From Aquila chrysaetos chrysaetos (lineage: Eukaryota > Chordata > Aves > Accipitriformes > Accipitridae), in assembly GCF_900496995.4 (NCBI RefSeq), contig NC_044006.1, positions 40,127,120 to 40,191,119 of the forward strand: a stretch of 64,000 bases of DNA, given 5' to 3'. Shown here one piece after another: positions 13,801 to 28,800 of this stretch. A program made the translations under genes and the position numbers. Every line of letters starts with the position of its first letter. The stretch's first letter is position 1. Under the pieces are notes generated by a model that was given only the letters and a program-made list of their open reading frames with translations, was not told the DNA's origin and did not search any database.

Positions 13801-16800
13801 CAAACCACTGTAAAGCACATGATGTCTCAGAACTATGACAAAAGTAGTCACTATGCCTCTCCAAGCCACAAAGGCTTGCAGCAAAATACTTTCCTTTTCT
13901 GCAACTCAGTGGAAGCGATGCTGGTTAGAGACAATGCACCTTCACGCAGAAAAAAGATGCACTGCTGATGCTAATTTGCTTGCATGTCCTTTAATAGCAT
14001 CTGGCAAAACTGAAGCACAAGTTACACACTCAAGAATATGCAAATAGAAGAATAAGATACATATGAGGACTCAGGCAGAATATAATTGCAATATAGACCT
14101 CTGACTACAATGCTACACCAAGGTCAGGCTTGTCTCACCTATTTGACATAAAACCTGAACCGCTAAACTGCCAGACATTCAAATACGACCTCATCAGAGA
14201 GCCACAATCAATAACTCTCTTTATTGACCCCTTTAGGGTGAAAAGGGAGAGTTGGGTGTGATGGGATTGCCAGGTACAAGAGGACCAATGGGCTCCAAGG
14301 TTTGTTAACCAAACGCTGCATTTTCAGACATTGGTTTCTAATGCTCTGCTGACAGCTGCTTCCCTCATGAATTTGCTGGAAGGCATTTATCAAGATATAT
14401 CTTTTCTAATACATTTAAAAAGATATGTTCTCCTTCAAGCAAGGTTTTGTTGTCTGGTTGAGCTTGGCTGTGTTTTTGGCTTTTCATAAAAATGCTTTGG
14501 TATAAATTATTGTAATGCAAAAATTTATTTTAAAAGCAAAACTCTTATATGATTGTATCCCACTAGAAGACTGGAGTTCTTAAGTGTATCTGCAGCATTA
14601 AATAATTTCTGCAATGTTTTCCACCCACCTCATAGGATTGTGGAGATCATTTTGGTACTCTACTAAAACTATGCATATGTACTGACAGTTGGATAGCAAG
14701 CTCAATTTGGTCTGGATGTTCTAGTATCTGCACATCATTGCCTATAGCATAGCCTCTGCCTTTACAAATTTGAGCCACAACATTTTAAGGTACTTGAAAA
14801 AAAAGTGTGGTCAGTTTATTCAGATAAAGGACTGGAAGGAAGAACTGAACACCACTGTTTATTGTATGTTTCTTAAAGAGAAACTCAGTTTTATAGTAAT
14901 CTTCACATTAGAAGATTACTCAAGTATATTTTAAGGATGTTTCACAGGAGAAATTTAAAAAAAAATACCAAAACAACAACAGAAGAGGAATGTTATTGCT
15001 AGTATTATTTTAGATTATTAACTGTGGCTTCTAAGGCTTTATTCACTTTCAGTTACATTTTATTGCCCTTGCTTCAATTTTAAAGCAATATCAAACCTGC
15101 TGGCTTTACCTGGCTTTTTCACATTGGCTTTTGGGCTGAGTCGTCTTGCCTTTAATTCATATTTCATAGTTCTGTTTCAGTGCAATTTTAGAAGCTATAA
15201 ATATTCATTTGCATTTACAAGCTGATGCAATTAATTATTTGTGCTTCATTCCTTTTCTTCACTTTGAAGTTTGAAAGTCCAGCTTCTTGGGTGATCTTGA
15301 AAGTGAGAAGCATTAAAATATCTATCATTCCCTTTAGGGTTTTCCTGGAACTAGAGGAGAAAAGGTCAGTGTGACAATAGAATAATGTATAATTTAACAA
15401 TTGGCAAGTTATGTAAAAAGAAGTAACTGTAGAAATGAGATGATTGAATTTTGATGGAGTGAAGTCTAAAGGTCCCACTGAGAAATGCAAACAAGCATCA
15501 AGAAGGAGCACAGTCTTGGGATGCTGAAGAAGTGAGTTTTACACCCCATCTTCTATTGAACAGGTTACTACAGTGCACCTCACTACAGTTTCTCCGTCTG
15601 TAGAATGGGTATAATAATCCTTAATTGTTGGTCTGGTTTATTTAGGCTATATACACTTCGGCATAGAGGCAGTTTTTACTGTAAGACCTTACAGTGGGAC
15701 CTGAACTTGGATGAAGCCAACTGGGGAAAAAAATCATGTTTGGAAGTATTATGTCGAGGACAGCATGTATTTAAAGCAATTATCTGGGGACAATGAGTCC
15801 CTTTTCCTACAAGCCTTACTCTTAATTCTGTTATAATATCAATAAAAGTAATAAGGAAACATTTGAGGGTACCTACCATATACCTCACTCTGAAGATAGT
15901 ACTGTATTCTGCGTGACTCCAAATAACGCCTCATGTAGGAGAAATATTTTTTGCTTCCTCATGAAATGCTACTAATTAAGCTATTGTCACCCTGTTATCT
16001 CTCTCCAGGGATCCAGAGGTGACAGGGGTGACAAAGGAGTCAAAGGAGACCAGGTAATTTTCTTTTCCAAAAGGCTGTGAGCTTTAGCTGAACGTGCACA
16101 TGAGGACTAATGTACTTCTGATAGCAAAAACCAGGAGCGGTATGGAGGAAGGGAGGCTGGAGGCATCTTCCCAGGAGGGCAAGAGTGGCAAGGGAAGGCA
16201 GTGGTCCTACCTGATGGGAGGGCGGTGGGGCAGCCTCCCTGTCCATGTGCCCCCGCGGCGCATAGGGGGGTTGATGAGTCAGAAGGGGATTTCCCTGGAG
16301 GTAACCTCAGTCCCTTCTGGCCTGTGCAGGGCAGAGCCAGACACCTCACCAAAATGTTTTTAGCTGGTGATATGATAATGCTGGGGGTGGGGGTGGAGTG
16401 GTGGGGTGGAGTGTGAGATTCATGGCTTGGGGGTTCTTTTAACTAAGAAAAGAAAAGTAAGCTGCTTTTGATGTAAATGGAGAAACGCCATTCCCAAACC
16501 ACAGGCTTTGGGAATTGTCCAGGTAGCATGGTTGCCTGTAGACAAAAGCACAATTAGGATGTTTTTGCTGGAGGAGAGGAAGCAGGTGGCAGAGGATCAG
16601 ACAGAGGAGTAGTGTTACCATAAAAGGGGCTTTACAGTAAAATTTTGCTTATAATTCTCCACCTACTGCATCAGCCGCAGTGCTGAATCACAGTATGGGA
16701 TTTTTTAACCGATATCAGTACATGGCGCTTGTTTTACTTCCTTCCAAGGAAAGTGCTGCTTTGTCAAAGATGTCTCCACATTTTTTGACGATTTTTCTCC

Positions 16801-19800
16801 TTTTAATTTGTAGGGAGAAATAGGCTTCCCTGGAATGCTGGGACAAAAAGTAAGTGGGTGTGATATTTTGGGGAGTTGTGTTAAGTGCTGACATAGGGTC
16901 AATGAGTGGCTTCAGGGACAGCCTGGAAAGTATAAGATATTGAAGGTCTTGCTTGACTCAATGACCAACACTTCTTGGACTTGGACAAATTCTTTAGGCT
17001 TTTTGTCTTCTGAGAAAACTCTGAGATTTAGCTGTTTGTTGGTGTTCCTCTTTTTTCCCCAGAACATTGATTCAGTCATAATCTTCCTCCTGTTTTAACA
17101 TATTCAAACTCTTGATTGTAAGTTCATAACTGCCCTAATTGCTTGGGGTTTATTCACTTGAAGCTAATAAATATTTCCTTCTTGATGGTGTGAATCAAAA
17201 TGGCACTACTATAAATAACAGTGATATCCATGACCAGTGTTTATGTCCTCGTTATTCTGTACTTGAAGAGCAATCAACATTCAGATGTTGGCTTATTGAT
17301 AGAAAGCCTAAAGGAGGATAATTTTACAACATAATCACATCTTATTTCTGAAATTAGGGTAAGGAAATAATGCTTCTAAGGAGGCTAGAAGATGAGTGAA
17401 TTCACCTCCCTTTCACTGAGTGATTTTATTACACTTGCGTCTTAACAGCAAAACAAAATACTGCCAAGGGGTCAGAGAGTTTTGCTAGCCTTGACCTCAC
17501 CGGGTCTCTGAGCATGTTTCTGATCTCTCCATTTGGCCTCCTCTTTAGGAAAGGATTTTTCAGGGAAATGTGGGTAAATTGTAAGAGATATATTTTACTT
17601 TATGCTTGTTTTAAAATATTTTATTATAATCTTGGATATCTGAGAAAGAAATGGTGCCAGCATTATCTAGAGGAATTGTGTGAATGAAAGCACCATTCAT
17701 CTGCTGTCTTGTATAAGGCCAGTATAACCATGTATTTACATCCTGCTTCCTTTCTGCCCGCACCCACCAAGGGAGAGATGGGCCCGAAGGGACAATCTGG
17801 AGTACCAGGACACAGAGGACCTATAGGAAGACCCGGAAAAAGAGGCAAACAAGTAGGACCATGGTGTTTCCTCTTCGCATGACTCATGGCGTCTGTGTGG
17901 TCGTGGTGTACAACTATGCGGTCTGTGCTTTCGTGGTACCATGCACTTTATCACAGAGGGAGCAGACAGAAGCCCTGAAACACCTCACACGCATGTACAG
18001 GCTAAGCAGGAGTTAAAGCCTCAGCTTTAGAGCTGGAGCCTTATCTGTAGCATTCAGCTCCCTGGATGTGCAGCATCGGGGAAAGTTGTATTTTTCCTGG
18101 CTTGGTAATGAACTTGTTGAATACAACTTGAGCAGACCCTGAACCCCTCCTTTGAATCCTAAGCAACACAAAGCTACAGTCCCAACCCCACCTGATGGCT
18201 AGAGAGTTGGCATGAGGTCCAGGTCTCAGACAGCATGGGATGTAATGCTGTGGTGCCCTACACTTCGTAGATCCCAGCCCTGAAGCTGACTTAGGGAGCA
18301 GGGCTGCTCGATTTACAGGCAGGCTGCAATGGCAAATGGGATATATCCAAAATGCAACACATTTCAGCCTAGCCAGGTGCCATCCTCTGCCCCTCACAAA
18401 AACAGGTTCCTGGGATGAGCGAAGAAAGGTTTGTAGGGAAATGCTGGCTTTCCGGGGCTCTGAATGAGGGAGGGATTGCTGTGGATGCTACATAAACTAG
18501 TTCCTCCTCACCTCGGCTCCAGGCAGAGAGGCAGCGTCAGCATCTTGCAAGGGAGGTCCCATTGCCTGTCCATGAATTTTCTCCCTGGCTCACCAGCGCA
18601 AAGAGCTACACTACTGCTAGCAAAAACACTGCTTGTGTGCACTGGCAGTAGCTGCCTGTACACTAAGAATGGTATGCTGTAATGGATTAAACTGGTATGT
18701 GGTCTGTGGCAATGAAAACCACTGGTCTATACATCCAAACCTCAGTCCTGTATTACACTGTCATACACTCCTGGTTTCTAGCACATGCACTAAGTGTGCA
18801 TCCAGTGCCCATTCAGGCTTGGCCCTTGCTGCCGCGCCTGCCTGGGGGATGCTTTCCGTCCACACCATCCAATTTGTTTGAGTCAGGCTTTGCCCAGGCC
18901 CAGGTGTTGGTCAACACAGATCAGCTTGCAGAGCCACAAGGCCTTGGAGATGTCCGACACACAGTGCAAAGAACCAAAGCACTAAAACACCCTCTCTGTT
19001 TCTCCCGTTTCCTCTGTTAACACTAAACCAAGATTGATTTGTTAGACTGGATATTTATAAGGCAGTTCTTGCCATAGTACTGCATACCAGGGACAGATTC
19101 TTCCACGCTGAGAAAGGTCAGGAAAACACATAGTGAGCTTAAGGGGTGGTAATCTTGTATGGAAGCTGTTCAGGAATGGGATGGTTAACAAATGGTCCTT
19201 ATTTGGAGCTCAAAATAATTATGCTGGTGGAACTATTTTTTCAGACTTTTAGATTAATTGTAAAGACCAGGAATTGTGTGTAAATTTGATACTGACTCCT
19301 CCACTACAGCATTTTCTAAGGAGGAGGTAGCAATATTGGTATAGTTACCTGTTCAAGTCACTTAATGGGCCTCTTTGAGTGCACCTTTCCTTTTGTATTT
19401 TTTTTAAGCAGTGATACTGGGGATACAAAGGAGACCAGTTCTTGGTGCTTTGAATTGCCACCTGCAGAGCCTGTTTCTTTCCGCTGACTAGCAGGGAAGG
19501 GAACCTGTTCTCGCTACACCGATGCTGGTGTTAATGTACATCTGCTCAGATACAGGAGCTTGTAGATGCGGTAGTTATTGGGCTTAGCCAAAAGTATTTT
19601 ATTTGCAGTCTTGTCATACTCAGCATTGCAAACAGAGGCACATGCCTGCTTCACTGTTGCTCTGATGCCATCAGCTAGTATCTGAAGTGAAAAAATAGCT
19701 AGTGTGGGGAAAAACTGAAAGTTGGCTGTTAGCGGGGGAATAATATGTCACCAGGTAAAGGAAGGTATGTGTAATGTAAGTCTTCTAGATGACCCACAAG

Positions 19801-22800
19801 AAATATTTTATTGTCCTTGATTTATCAGGTTTTAAAAGCTGATGTGTGCTCTTTGCTTTTTTTTTGTTTTGTAAACTGTGCTCATCTGTGCTGTGAAAGT
19901 AATATGCACAGAATATCTTTACATAGCATAAGGCAAAGAGAAGACAGTGCCTGCAGATCAGCTTGAACACAGTGCACTCCTTACTTGACCGTAGATGTTT
20001 CACCACATTACACAGTGTCTTAATCAAAGTGGTGACATAAGCCATGTCATAGTTTAAGGCAACAATCAGTGTGACTAAAAGGACTATAGTCTGGCCCTAA
20101 ATTAGGATTTCCAGGCCCAAGGCTCAGTACACAAACCCTGAAAGCATTTTCAGCATTGATCTTCTGCAAGAAAACCGGGTTTCCCTCTCTGTAATTGGTG
20201 AACTAGCTACTTCCTTCTTTTCTAATCCTTTGAAAAAACTTGAGAGTGGCATTTTAAGGCTCTGTGGGTCTGGCTGCTGCCTTTAAGTGCTGTAGTTGTC
20301 TGGCTGTTTGTTCAGCTGAGAGGATAGTTTCCATCAACATGGGGCTGTTTCCTGTCTCTTGATCCAGCTGACATCCCTAGATAAAACAGCTAAATTAGGA
20401 AGGTGTCACTTCCACTTCCATTTTGAGATACGTCTTGATTATCTCACTGACATCTTCAGCTCTCCCCTGCTTCTGGGGCAGGCTCTTCCTAAAAGGTGGC
20501 AAGGAGTTGGGAGTCACGAGTCACAGCCTCACCGACCTCTAACTGAGATATAACACCCAAAGCTTTGTAACTTGGGAATTGACCCTAAGGAGCAAATTTA
20601 GGGTTTCAGTCTTGATAAGAAGGAATGACTTAGGGCTTTAGATAATGTTACTTTGAAAGAAAGGAGAGGAATATAAATATTGTCCATGGAAAAATCTTCT
20701 CTGAATGCCATGGGTGCATGTGAAAAGAAACAAGGCAAAAATATTGAATATAAATCTCTGCCATTATTATTTAATCTATCTGTGTCAAACAAGAGAGCAT
20801 TAAGCAATCATTCCACCAAAGCAGGAGACACGGAAGACAGCTAGTTTTCAGGCAGTACATGTCCAACTGGCGCTGGCTTGCCTCTGCCAGATTGCTGTTG
20901 TGTGGGGGAAAGAGATTTCCCACAGACTTCTTTGGGGCTACAAAATCCTGGTCTGCTAGTTCTGTGTTGCATAATGTAAGAAGTAATTAGGGATCAGCAT
21001 CACTGACATTCACATAAATCCTGGAATATTTTGATGGCACAGAGCTTACCTAATAGGATTAAACAAAGCAAATATTCAATTAGTTCTTTATGGAGCATGG
21101 CAAAACCAACCTTCTTCTGTTGAAATGGTGCAAGTGACATTCAAACGTATCCATGGGATACAACAACATTATATAACAACAAATTATTTTAGCATATATT
21201 ACTATATATGCTCCATTACTCTGAAATCAGACATGCAACCACTCATCATGTGCCCCTGAATGCACATTAACCTGGAATTACACCATCTTCAAGGAATTAA
21301 TCATCTCCTTTGTCATTAAAAGAAAGCTTAAATAGTACACATCATTTTTGTTATGCTAAATAATGTATGCTGCTGCATAAAAATCAGATCAGATATTTAA
21401 ACTTCAAGCTACATAATACACTTCTGAAATATAAAGCTGAGAAATCCAAGCCTTGGAGAGTATATGAGCAGGAAGATAAATATAGTTATTTTTAATAAGT
21501 GTCACAGTATTAAATTCAGGAGCAAAAATAGGAAGGTGCTGAACAGTTCTAGGGTGAAACTTCCAAATGCCTAAGGGTATGGCTGCACAAACAAGCTCCC
21601 ATGAGGCAAATTAGGGCTGATTTTACAGAATATTAGGTATTATATGGTAACTGTGTGTAAGCTGATCTCCCATAGGTAATTTTACAGCATTTTGACGGAG
21701 TGATAAGGTACCCGAGGGACACCATTTGTCAGCATGATGTTGCCACACACTAGCTTGCACTTCGTAAAGCCAAGCCCTTGCTTACCTTGCGATGATTTGT
21801 TAACATAGCTATACCCACGGTGAGAGTCAAGAACATACAGGAGTCCAGGCACCTAAAGTACTTCTGGAAACAGTGTGGGCCTCAAAGTCATTGGTGTGCT
21901 TCTGAAAGACTGCACCCTGAGACTGGGAAATGTCACTGTGGCAGCCCTTGCCAACTCCTTGGTGAATTTTCTCTTTTTTTCCCCAGTGTGTATTAGTACA
22001 GTAACTAAGGATTTCCAAGGTCCGCTATTTCAGCTCCACCAGCCCTTTCTTTCTGAGCTGCACTGACTCCTAGAGAGCTACCAGGGGTAAAAAGGCATCC
22101 TTAAAGAAAGGCTATCAAATGATTGAGGTCAGAGTAGGGTGAATCTTGACTCCACACAGAACAGGTCTCTGGGACTGTTCACGTTTAGGAGCAGAAGTCC
22201 TGCCTGGACATGCTTTTCTGTCTCCACGTGGAAGAGGACAGAACCTCTTCCCTGGGGTGGTGACTATGAAGCTCATGCTGCATGCTTTTATTGGCAAATG
22301 TCTTGGCATTCTTGAAAGGGAAGCCGGTGCTGGCTGGAAGAAGTTGTGTGCTATTAATAGTTTAGCAGATAAATGGGTGTCTCCTCTCTCCTAGGGACTA
22401 AAGGGAGACATTGGACCTGCGGGTATCATGGGTCCACCTGGAAGGCCTGGTCCTTCTGGCCAGCCAGGCCCCCCTGGACCTTCAGGATCAGGTAAGCAGG
22501 AGATCAGGTGATCTCCTAAACAGTGTCCCTGCTCCCCAGCCCCTCCTCATTCATCACATACACCTACATAGGCCCCTTTACAAAAAGTACTGCAGGGCTT
22601 CATTTGCTTCTCCACTGACAGCAAGGAGAGGATTTCTCCTGAAGGCAGGTCATGCGATCCTTGTCCATTATAAGGACTCTATACCTTACTTTAAAGTCTA
22701 AATTATGGCTTCTGATGTTTCAAATAAAACCAAACCAAGGCCTATGTGGTTCCTGTGGGACTTTGGTAGATGGGGATGATGAAAAGCCATCTGGCAGCCT

Positions 22801-25800
22801 TGGAGGCACTAGTTGATCTCCATCATCAAAGGTCTGCTGCTTCTCCAGATATCCTGGCTTACAGTGAGAGATTGCAATTTTTAATCAGCCAGGACATACT
22901 CACCCTGTGCAGCTCTGTAAAAGAAAGAGAGGAGACTCAAGTCACAACGGCATTAAGGAAAGAAAGGAAGAGAAGGGAAGGGATAGGAGTCAGAGGGACA
23001 AAAGGGCAGTGGAGAAAGACTCTTTAATTAAGTGCTGGAGGTCTATGCTTGTTGCAATTGTGCATGTTGTAGAAATCATGAGAAAAATCTCGTACCTTAT
23101 AATTGTACAGCTTCAAAGCTATGCATGCACATGAACTCTGGGCAGCTTGTGAGACCAAGCATAGACATGAAGGACAATACACGACCCACAGCGTTCAGTG
23201 ACAGTGAACCCTCAGGTAGGGTTTTCTCAACCCAGATATGTACTAAAGTATCTGAAAAAAAAAAGCAAAACAAGGTGGAAACTACTGTTGCTTCAAATGA
23301 ACAACAGCTGCTTGTATTGCAGCTGACCTGTTCAATGTCCTCTTCCATTTTGCTTTCCCTTTTTCTTCCCTTGCTTACATCAGTGGGTAGGAAGTCTCTT
23401 TTGTGGTGGTGTGGAAATGGTACATCATCTCTGAAGCTGGGGGCTGCTTCAAAATCTTCACATATCTCATGTGTCCCATTATGAAACATCTTTGCCTCAA
23501 GTAAATTAGCAGGAAGTTTTCAGAGGGCAGAATTTTCACCATGCCGATGGGAAGGCAGCCAGGATCTTGAGATGACTTTTTAAAGGCTTTATTAATCCGC
23601 AGAAAGTCTATGTGTCAGGTTTGTTAATCTGTTTCCTCTAGAATATAAATTCTGATCCTAAAAGACCTTTCTGTAATGATGTCACTGTTTGCAGTATGAA
23701 CATGTTGGCTCATAGTCTAATTCTGCAGAGTAGCACATCCTTGCCAAAGTCTGAAAGTCAAAAAGCAGTATTTTTTTTTAATTTTTATTTGTAGCACTCC
23801 TGTATTTCTAGTTGGGGTTCCTGTACAGAAACCTCTGAAACAGCATTGCTCAAGTAGTTGCACAAACACACAAGTCCAATGCATTGTGGATGTATAGAGA
23901 CTGACTCTAGTAAACTTGGTGCACAGGTGCTGTAGAGTGATCTGCGTGTTCATTGTGTCCTGAACTTCTATCACTTCAAACAGGCTGACATTTATTCTAA
24001 GCAAATCGTCTCTCTCTTTCTCTGTAAAGTTGGTAGAAAAATTTAAAAAGTGATCTGAAATAATATGACCATAGTACAAACTCGGGTCTTTCTCCTGAAG
24101 TGCTGGAATTGGTGGTTCCAGCAATCCCTTCCCTCAGTTCCCAGTGGATTTGGTAGGACATGTGCATATCTGAAAACTTAGGTAAATACATATATCCACC
24201 TGACCTGTATTTTTTCCCCTCAGGCTGCATTTGTGTTTTGTGTATTAACTTCATAACAATGCAACCTGGTATTTTGCTTCCTAGGGCAATTTGCAATAGG
24301 ACCAAAAGGGGAAAGAGGACTTCCAGGGCCTCCAGGGAGATGTCTCTGCAGATCCCCACAACATGTGAATAACGCACCATATGAGGAATCTGTGTTTGGA
24401 CACAGTTATCCAAAAGTCCCCGCGGTAAGCAGATTTTCTGGGAGAGGTTATGAGTGGTTCTTAAGTACTTTTATTGTAAGAGGTGGTGTACTCACTAATA
24501 TTTTGGATTTAACAGGGAAGATGTCTGTATGTGGGCAATGTGTGAGTTCTAGTATCCAAAACCTCTGAGATCCAGTCGGTGCAAAAGAGTTTGGTCTCAT
24601 AACTAGTCTGAGGGTTGTGTGATTGTGTCGTGGTTTAACCCCACTCAGGGGTGCATTTCAGGGTGCTGAAATGCAGCTATTTCAAACCATCAGTAATGTA
24701 GCACATGTTTAGAAACCTTTTTTCAAGCCTGAGGATGCTCTTTTCCATCTCCTACTGTACATATATAATCTGTTCTTTTTCTTTCAGTAAATTGAAATAT
24801 ATTTCAGATTGGTCAGTGAAGTAAGCATCTCTTTCTTGCTTATTTTTTATATCTTCTTCTGCAAAGACAGTGATTTCAGAATTGAATATTGGGGTCAAGC
24901 ATTTTGCATATGTGATAGAACTTTCTCCCAAAGCACAGACCCTCTAACTTGAACAAAAAAGGAGTCTCCACAAATCATGGGAGTCAGATTTCTGAGCTCC
25001 TGTCTGTAGACATACACTTTATATAGCTAATTTCAATCTCTAGCCTTCCTGAAAGCATTTTTATGAGCAAATTGGACAAAGTACTTTAAAGGAGAAGTCA
25101 TTGGTGGAAAGTGACCAAGCAATTTTTCATCTCTGATTTCTTTGGGCTTTGTAAATACCATTTCTGTACTTTTCCCTCTGCTGGGCCCTGCCTTATTATT
25201 CTGTCCATTGTAGAACTTAATCAGCAATGAAAATGCTAGCTTGCTGCTGTGTACCAGCATAGTCCAGCCACTCCACTCATGCAAGTGGATATTGCGCAGT
25301 GTCTGGTCATCTCTGAATGACAATAAGCAGCAATTAGCTTTGTTAACTTTCCCATCTGTCACGTTGTCAGAAAGCTATTACGGAGTGTGAAAGGGAAATA
25401 AAACACTGTCTATTAAACTGGGTCATTGAACTCAGTCTTTTGCATGAGTCTGCTGCAAGTCTTGTCAGCTCCTCGCTCATCCCTGTCTGTGTTGCATTAC
25501 AAAAAAGCCTCATTGTTTTTAAAATGTAATCGTGAGTGAAGTAACTGCATGAACTAAAGGCACATCACATCACGCTGCATGCTATTGCATAAAAACTATC
25601 ATGTACTTCACGGCACGGAGAACTCGTAGGAAAAGGTATAGGGCTCACAATATTCTGTGCAGGTCTCATCGCCCTCCTTCTCCATCAGGAACAGTTTCAT
25701 ATTAGATCTTAAAAGATGGTAATAAGACTGTAACTACCTAAAATATAAGTACCCTACACTACCGCCATGCACCCTCATTTGATGATGATTAAGTGCTGTT

Positions 25801-28800
25801 TCATTCTCAGAAATGCAGGGTGGCAAAGCAGCAAGCCTCAGCTCTGAAAGTGGAGCACTTGCAGAGCAGCACTCCCTGTTTGCCTGCCCCATTTGTTTTA
25901 CTCCCTGAATGCCAAGAGCGGGAGCTTAAACATTGTTATTATTTATTCTGTTCAGATCCCCATGTAGCAGCTTTGAAGCCTGCCTTGTACCACTTGAAAA
26001 TTATTGTCATGGTTCCTATAGCTGCTCATGGAAAAGACCCAGAGACGGTGCTCTGTGCCCCGAGTCCCAGTGTCGCCTGGTTTGCCAAAGCAGCACCCGA
26101 CCGCAGCACGTCCCCAGTGCAATCACCCACTCCCCCGTCAACTCCTCCGGTGCCAGCACTGCCAGGGTTGGGGAAAGGCTAGGAAACAAAGCACTGGTTT
26201 TCTGTCACTGGCTACGGTTCATTCTGGTTCTTAAATCTTTTGCAATTTCAAAGGCCAGTATCCGTAACAGAGAGTTTCAGAAAGCACAGATCTGCTATTG
26301 ATTTCAAGAGAAATTAGAGCTCTGGGGCTTGGACTTGAGCTCCTGAACACAATTACAGAATCAGTTCTTTACTGGCTTTCTATTTCTTTGCTTTCTTTCA
26401 TTCAAGCTGAAGGCATTTTTATTCAATGCTTCTTTAATGAAATTGGCCTTTGTAGAGGGCTATGGGAATATTCTGCTATGTAAAAATTTCAGGGTAATTT
26501 GTTTTAAAAAGAGCCAATTCTGTTTATGCTGGTGGGAATCAGGCTCAGCCCTAAATCCATTTTGCTCAGAAGCACTCCATTTGCTTTTTCTTAATTTAAA
26601 AATGGTTCAAATCTTGCTAAAATTAATTTGATTAAGCTGCCAAAGGAAGAGATTATTTCCTAATGCCCCTTACAGCCAATTTCAGTGACTGAGACATTAA
26701 AAAAATTGGTAAGAGAGCAGCTCATCCTAATTTTTCCATTTTTAACTAGTTCTTTTCTGTTTAATTGAAGACTTGGCTTTAGACTAAAATGTATGCATAT
26801 AAAGAAACATGCATTTCAATGACAATTAAATCTAAACAAGGTACAAAGTAGTAAAAGATAAGTGAAGGTTGCATTGAGCAATGCATTATATATTTTGTAG
26901 TCACAAGCATGCCTAAAAAATTGTAGCCAAACCCACAAAAAGCACTTACGCCCATATGGATTTTGGAATTGTTCCAGCATCTAACCAGTGGAGCATCTGA
27001 CAGTTTTTCTCAGCAATGATTGTGCACGAGTACTTGCACGACCATTACCTGTGGATGTGCATTTTGAAACAGGCGCCATTGGAGCCCTAGCTAGGTGCTC
27101 AGGAAAGACCATTCTCCTTCGGCAACTTGTGTCTCTTCTTACCAGTCACAAAGGAGCCTCTTATGGTCTGGCAGTCCATGGGTGTAAGTTCTCATACCAT
27201 TCTGTTTCTGAAAACAACCAAACCATTTTTCTGGGTAATTATTTACCTATTTGCAGATACGTATGTCAGTCAGCAAAACTAGATTCTGTGACAATCCTAA
27301 ATACTTCTTGAGAGGGTTACCAATCACCTCTTTTTCTGTGCCCCAGATTTTTGTGGTGAATAATCAAGAAGAGTTGGACCGGTTAAACACCGAAAATGCC
27401 CTAGCTTTTAGAAGAGATCAGAGATCTTTGTATTTCAAGGATACCTTTGGATGGCTCCCAATCCAGGTGAAAATGTGACTATGGTCTCAGAAAACTTGTG
27501 AGTGTATGTTTCGTTTTTAAATAGAGAACATACTTCTGTACTTAAGGTGTCATACAGAATCAATGAAGCAAATGGAGAAAAAGCTTATTTTTGAGCACTG
27601 CCACAACTGTACATAATTCTGTGATTTTTGTGCACAGGAGTCTCAATTAATGAGGTGTTAACTCATCAGTGCTGCAGGTTTTGCTAACCGCCCTGTGAAC
27701 CAGGCTCCACTGGTGAACAAACTGGGGCCGAGTTCAGGGAATTATGATAGTAAAAAGCATTTTTTATTTAATACAAAATAAGGCAAAACTCACCAGGGTA
27801 CAAAGTTGTGGAAAAACACAAACCCTGCAAACCAAAACCGTGTATTTCCTTATTGCTTCAAGGAGCTAAGCTAAGTCTTGCTGAAATCAGCAGCAGGATC
27901 CTTCTTGTGTCCACTGGACTTTGAATCAGCTTCTGTATAAACCCTGTGAACCACCAAAATATGAAAATCCAGTTGCGGGATCTGCCTCCCACAGCCCTTC
28001 ACCTCGGTTTGCTAGTCAGGCTGCTTGTGGTCCAGTTCAGTAACAGCTGTGTGTTTGTTTGGCCAGCTCACCCCTTTCTATTCTGTGGATTACCACTTCA
28101 AGGATGGCGGTACCTGTGGAGATGGGATCGTACAGGATGGGGAAGAGTGTGACGATGGCAATGCGGTTGTGACTGATGACTGTATAAGTAAGTTCCAGCG
28201 CATCAAAAGCAGCCTCTTTCTACCAGGAAAGGTGCATTAGTTGTTTCCACAGGGTACACTAGTGTGTAAATCACACAAGTGTTTTACTCAGGGAAGCTTG
28301 CGTGGTTTCTGGATTGAGTGCAGGCACGGGGAGAGGGAAGCACAATGGCCATAGTGCGAAAACTGAGGTTCTTCCTGCGTGTGGATGCCACACACCAGCA
28401 CAAGACAGAGGTGATGCCAAGCACTTCTCATGCGTCCGTATTGAGGACCATGTACCTCACTGAGCAGAGGCGTCTGCAATCAGAGCCAAACCACTGCATT
28501 TCAGAGGCCAAATCCAGCAGCTTGTGTACATACACAACCTCCCCGGAGGCTGCTGACTTTCTGGCCAGAAGATGTAGCATACCTTTGCAGTGCACCACAA
28601 AACCCCTTAGGATAGATAGACACAGGAGCTGTCTGTTTCTAATAGTGAGCTATATCCTGGGTCCAGTAAAACCACTTTGGATTTTGTTATTCACTTGCAT
28701 AGGGAGGGTGTCAGCTCGCTACCTACGCTATTAGGTTTATACAACATTTGATTCCTATCTAGTCAAGCTTCCTTTCATTTTGCTGGTTGTTGATAGCAAA

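Noticed and set aside
23032..23489. Overlapping open frames of 150 codons (+) and 130 codons (-)
   Set aside because: They lie inside a COLQ intron, with no domain, no signal and no splice sites that would add to a neighbouring exon. Antisense-overlapping pairs like this arise by chance.
24625..24641. tgtcgtggtttaacccc, resembling the start of common avian LTRs
   Set aside because: Only about 17 bases match and the sequence then diverges, which is too little to annotate as an LTR fragment.
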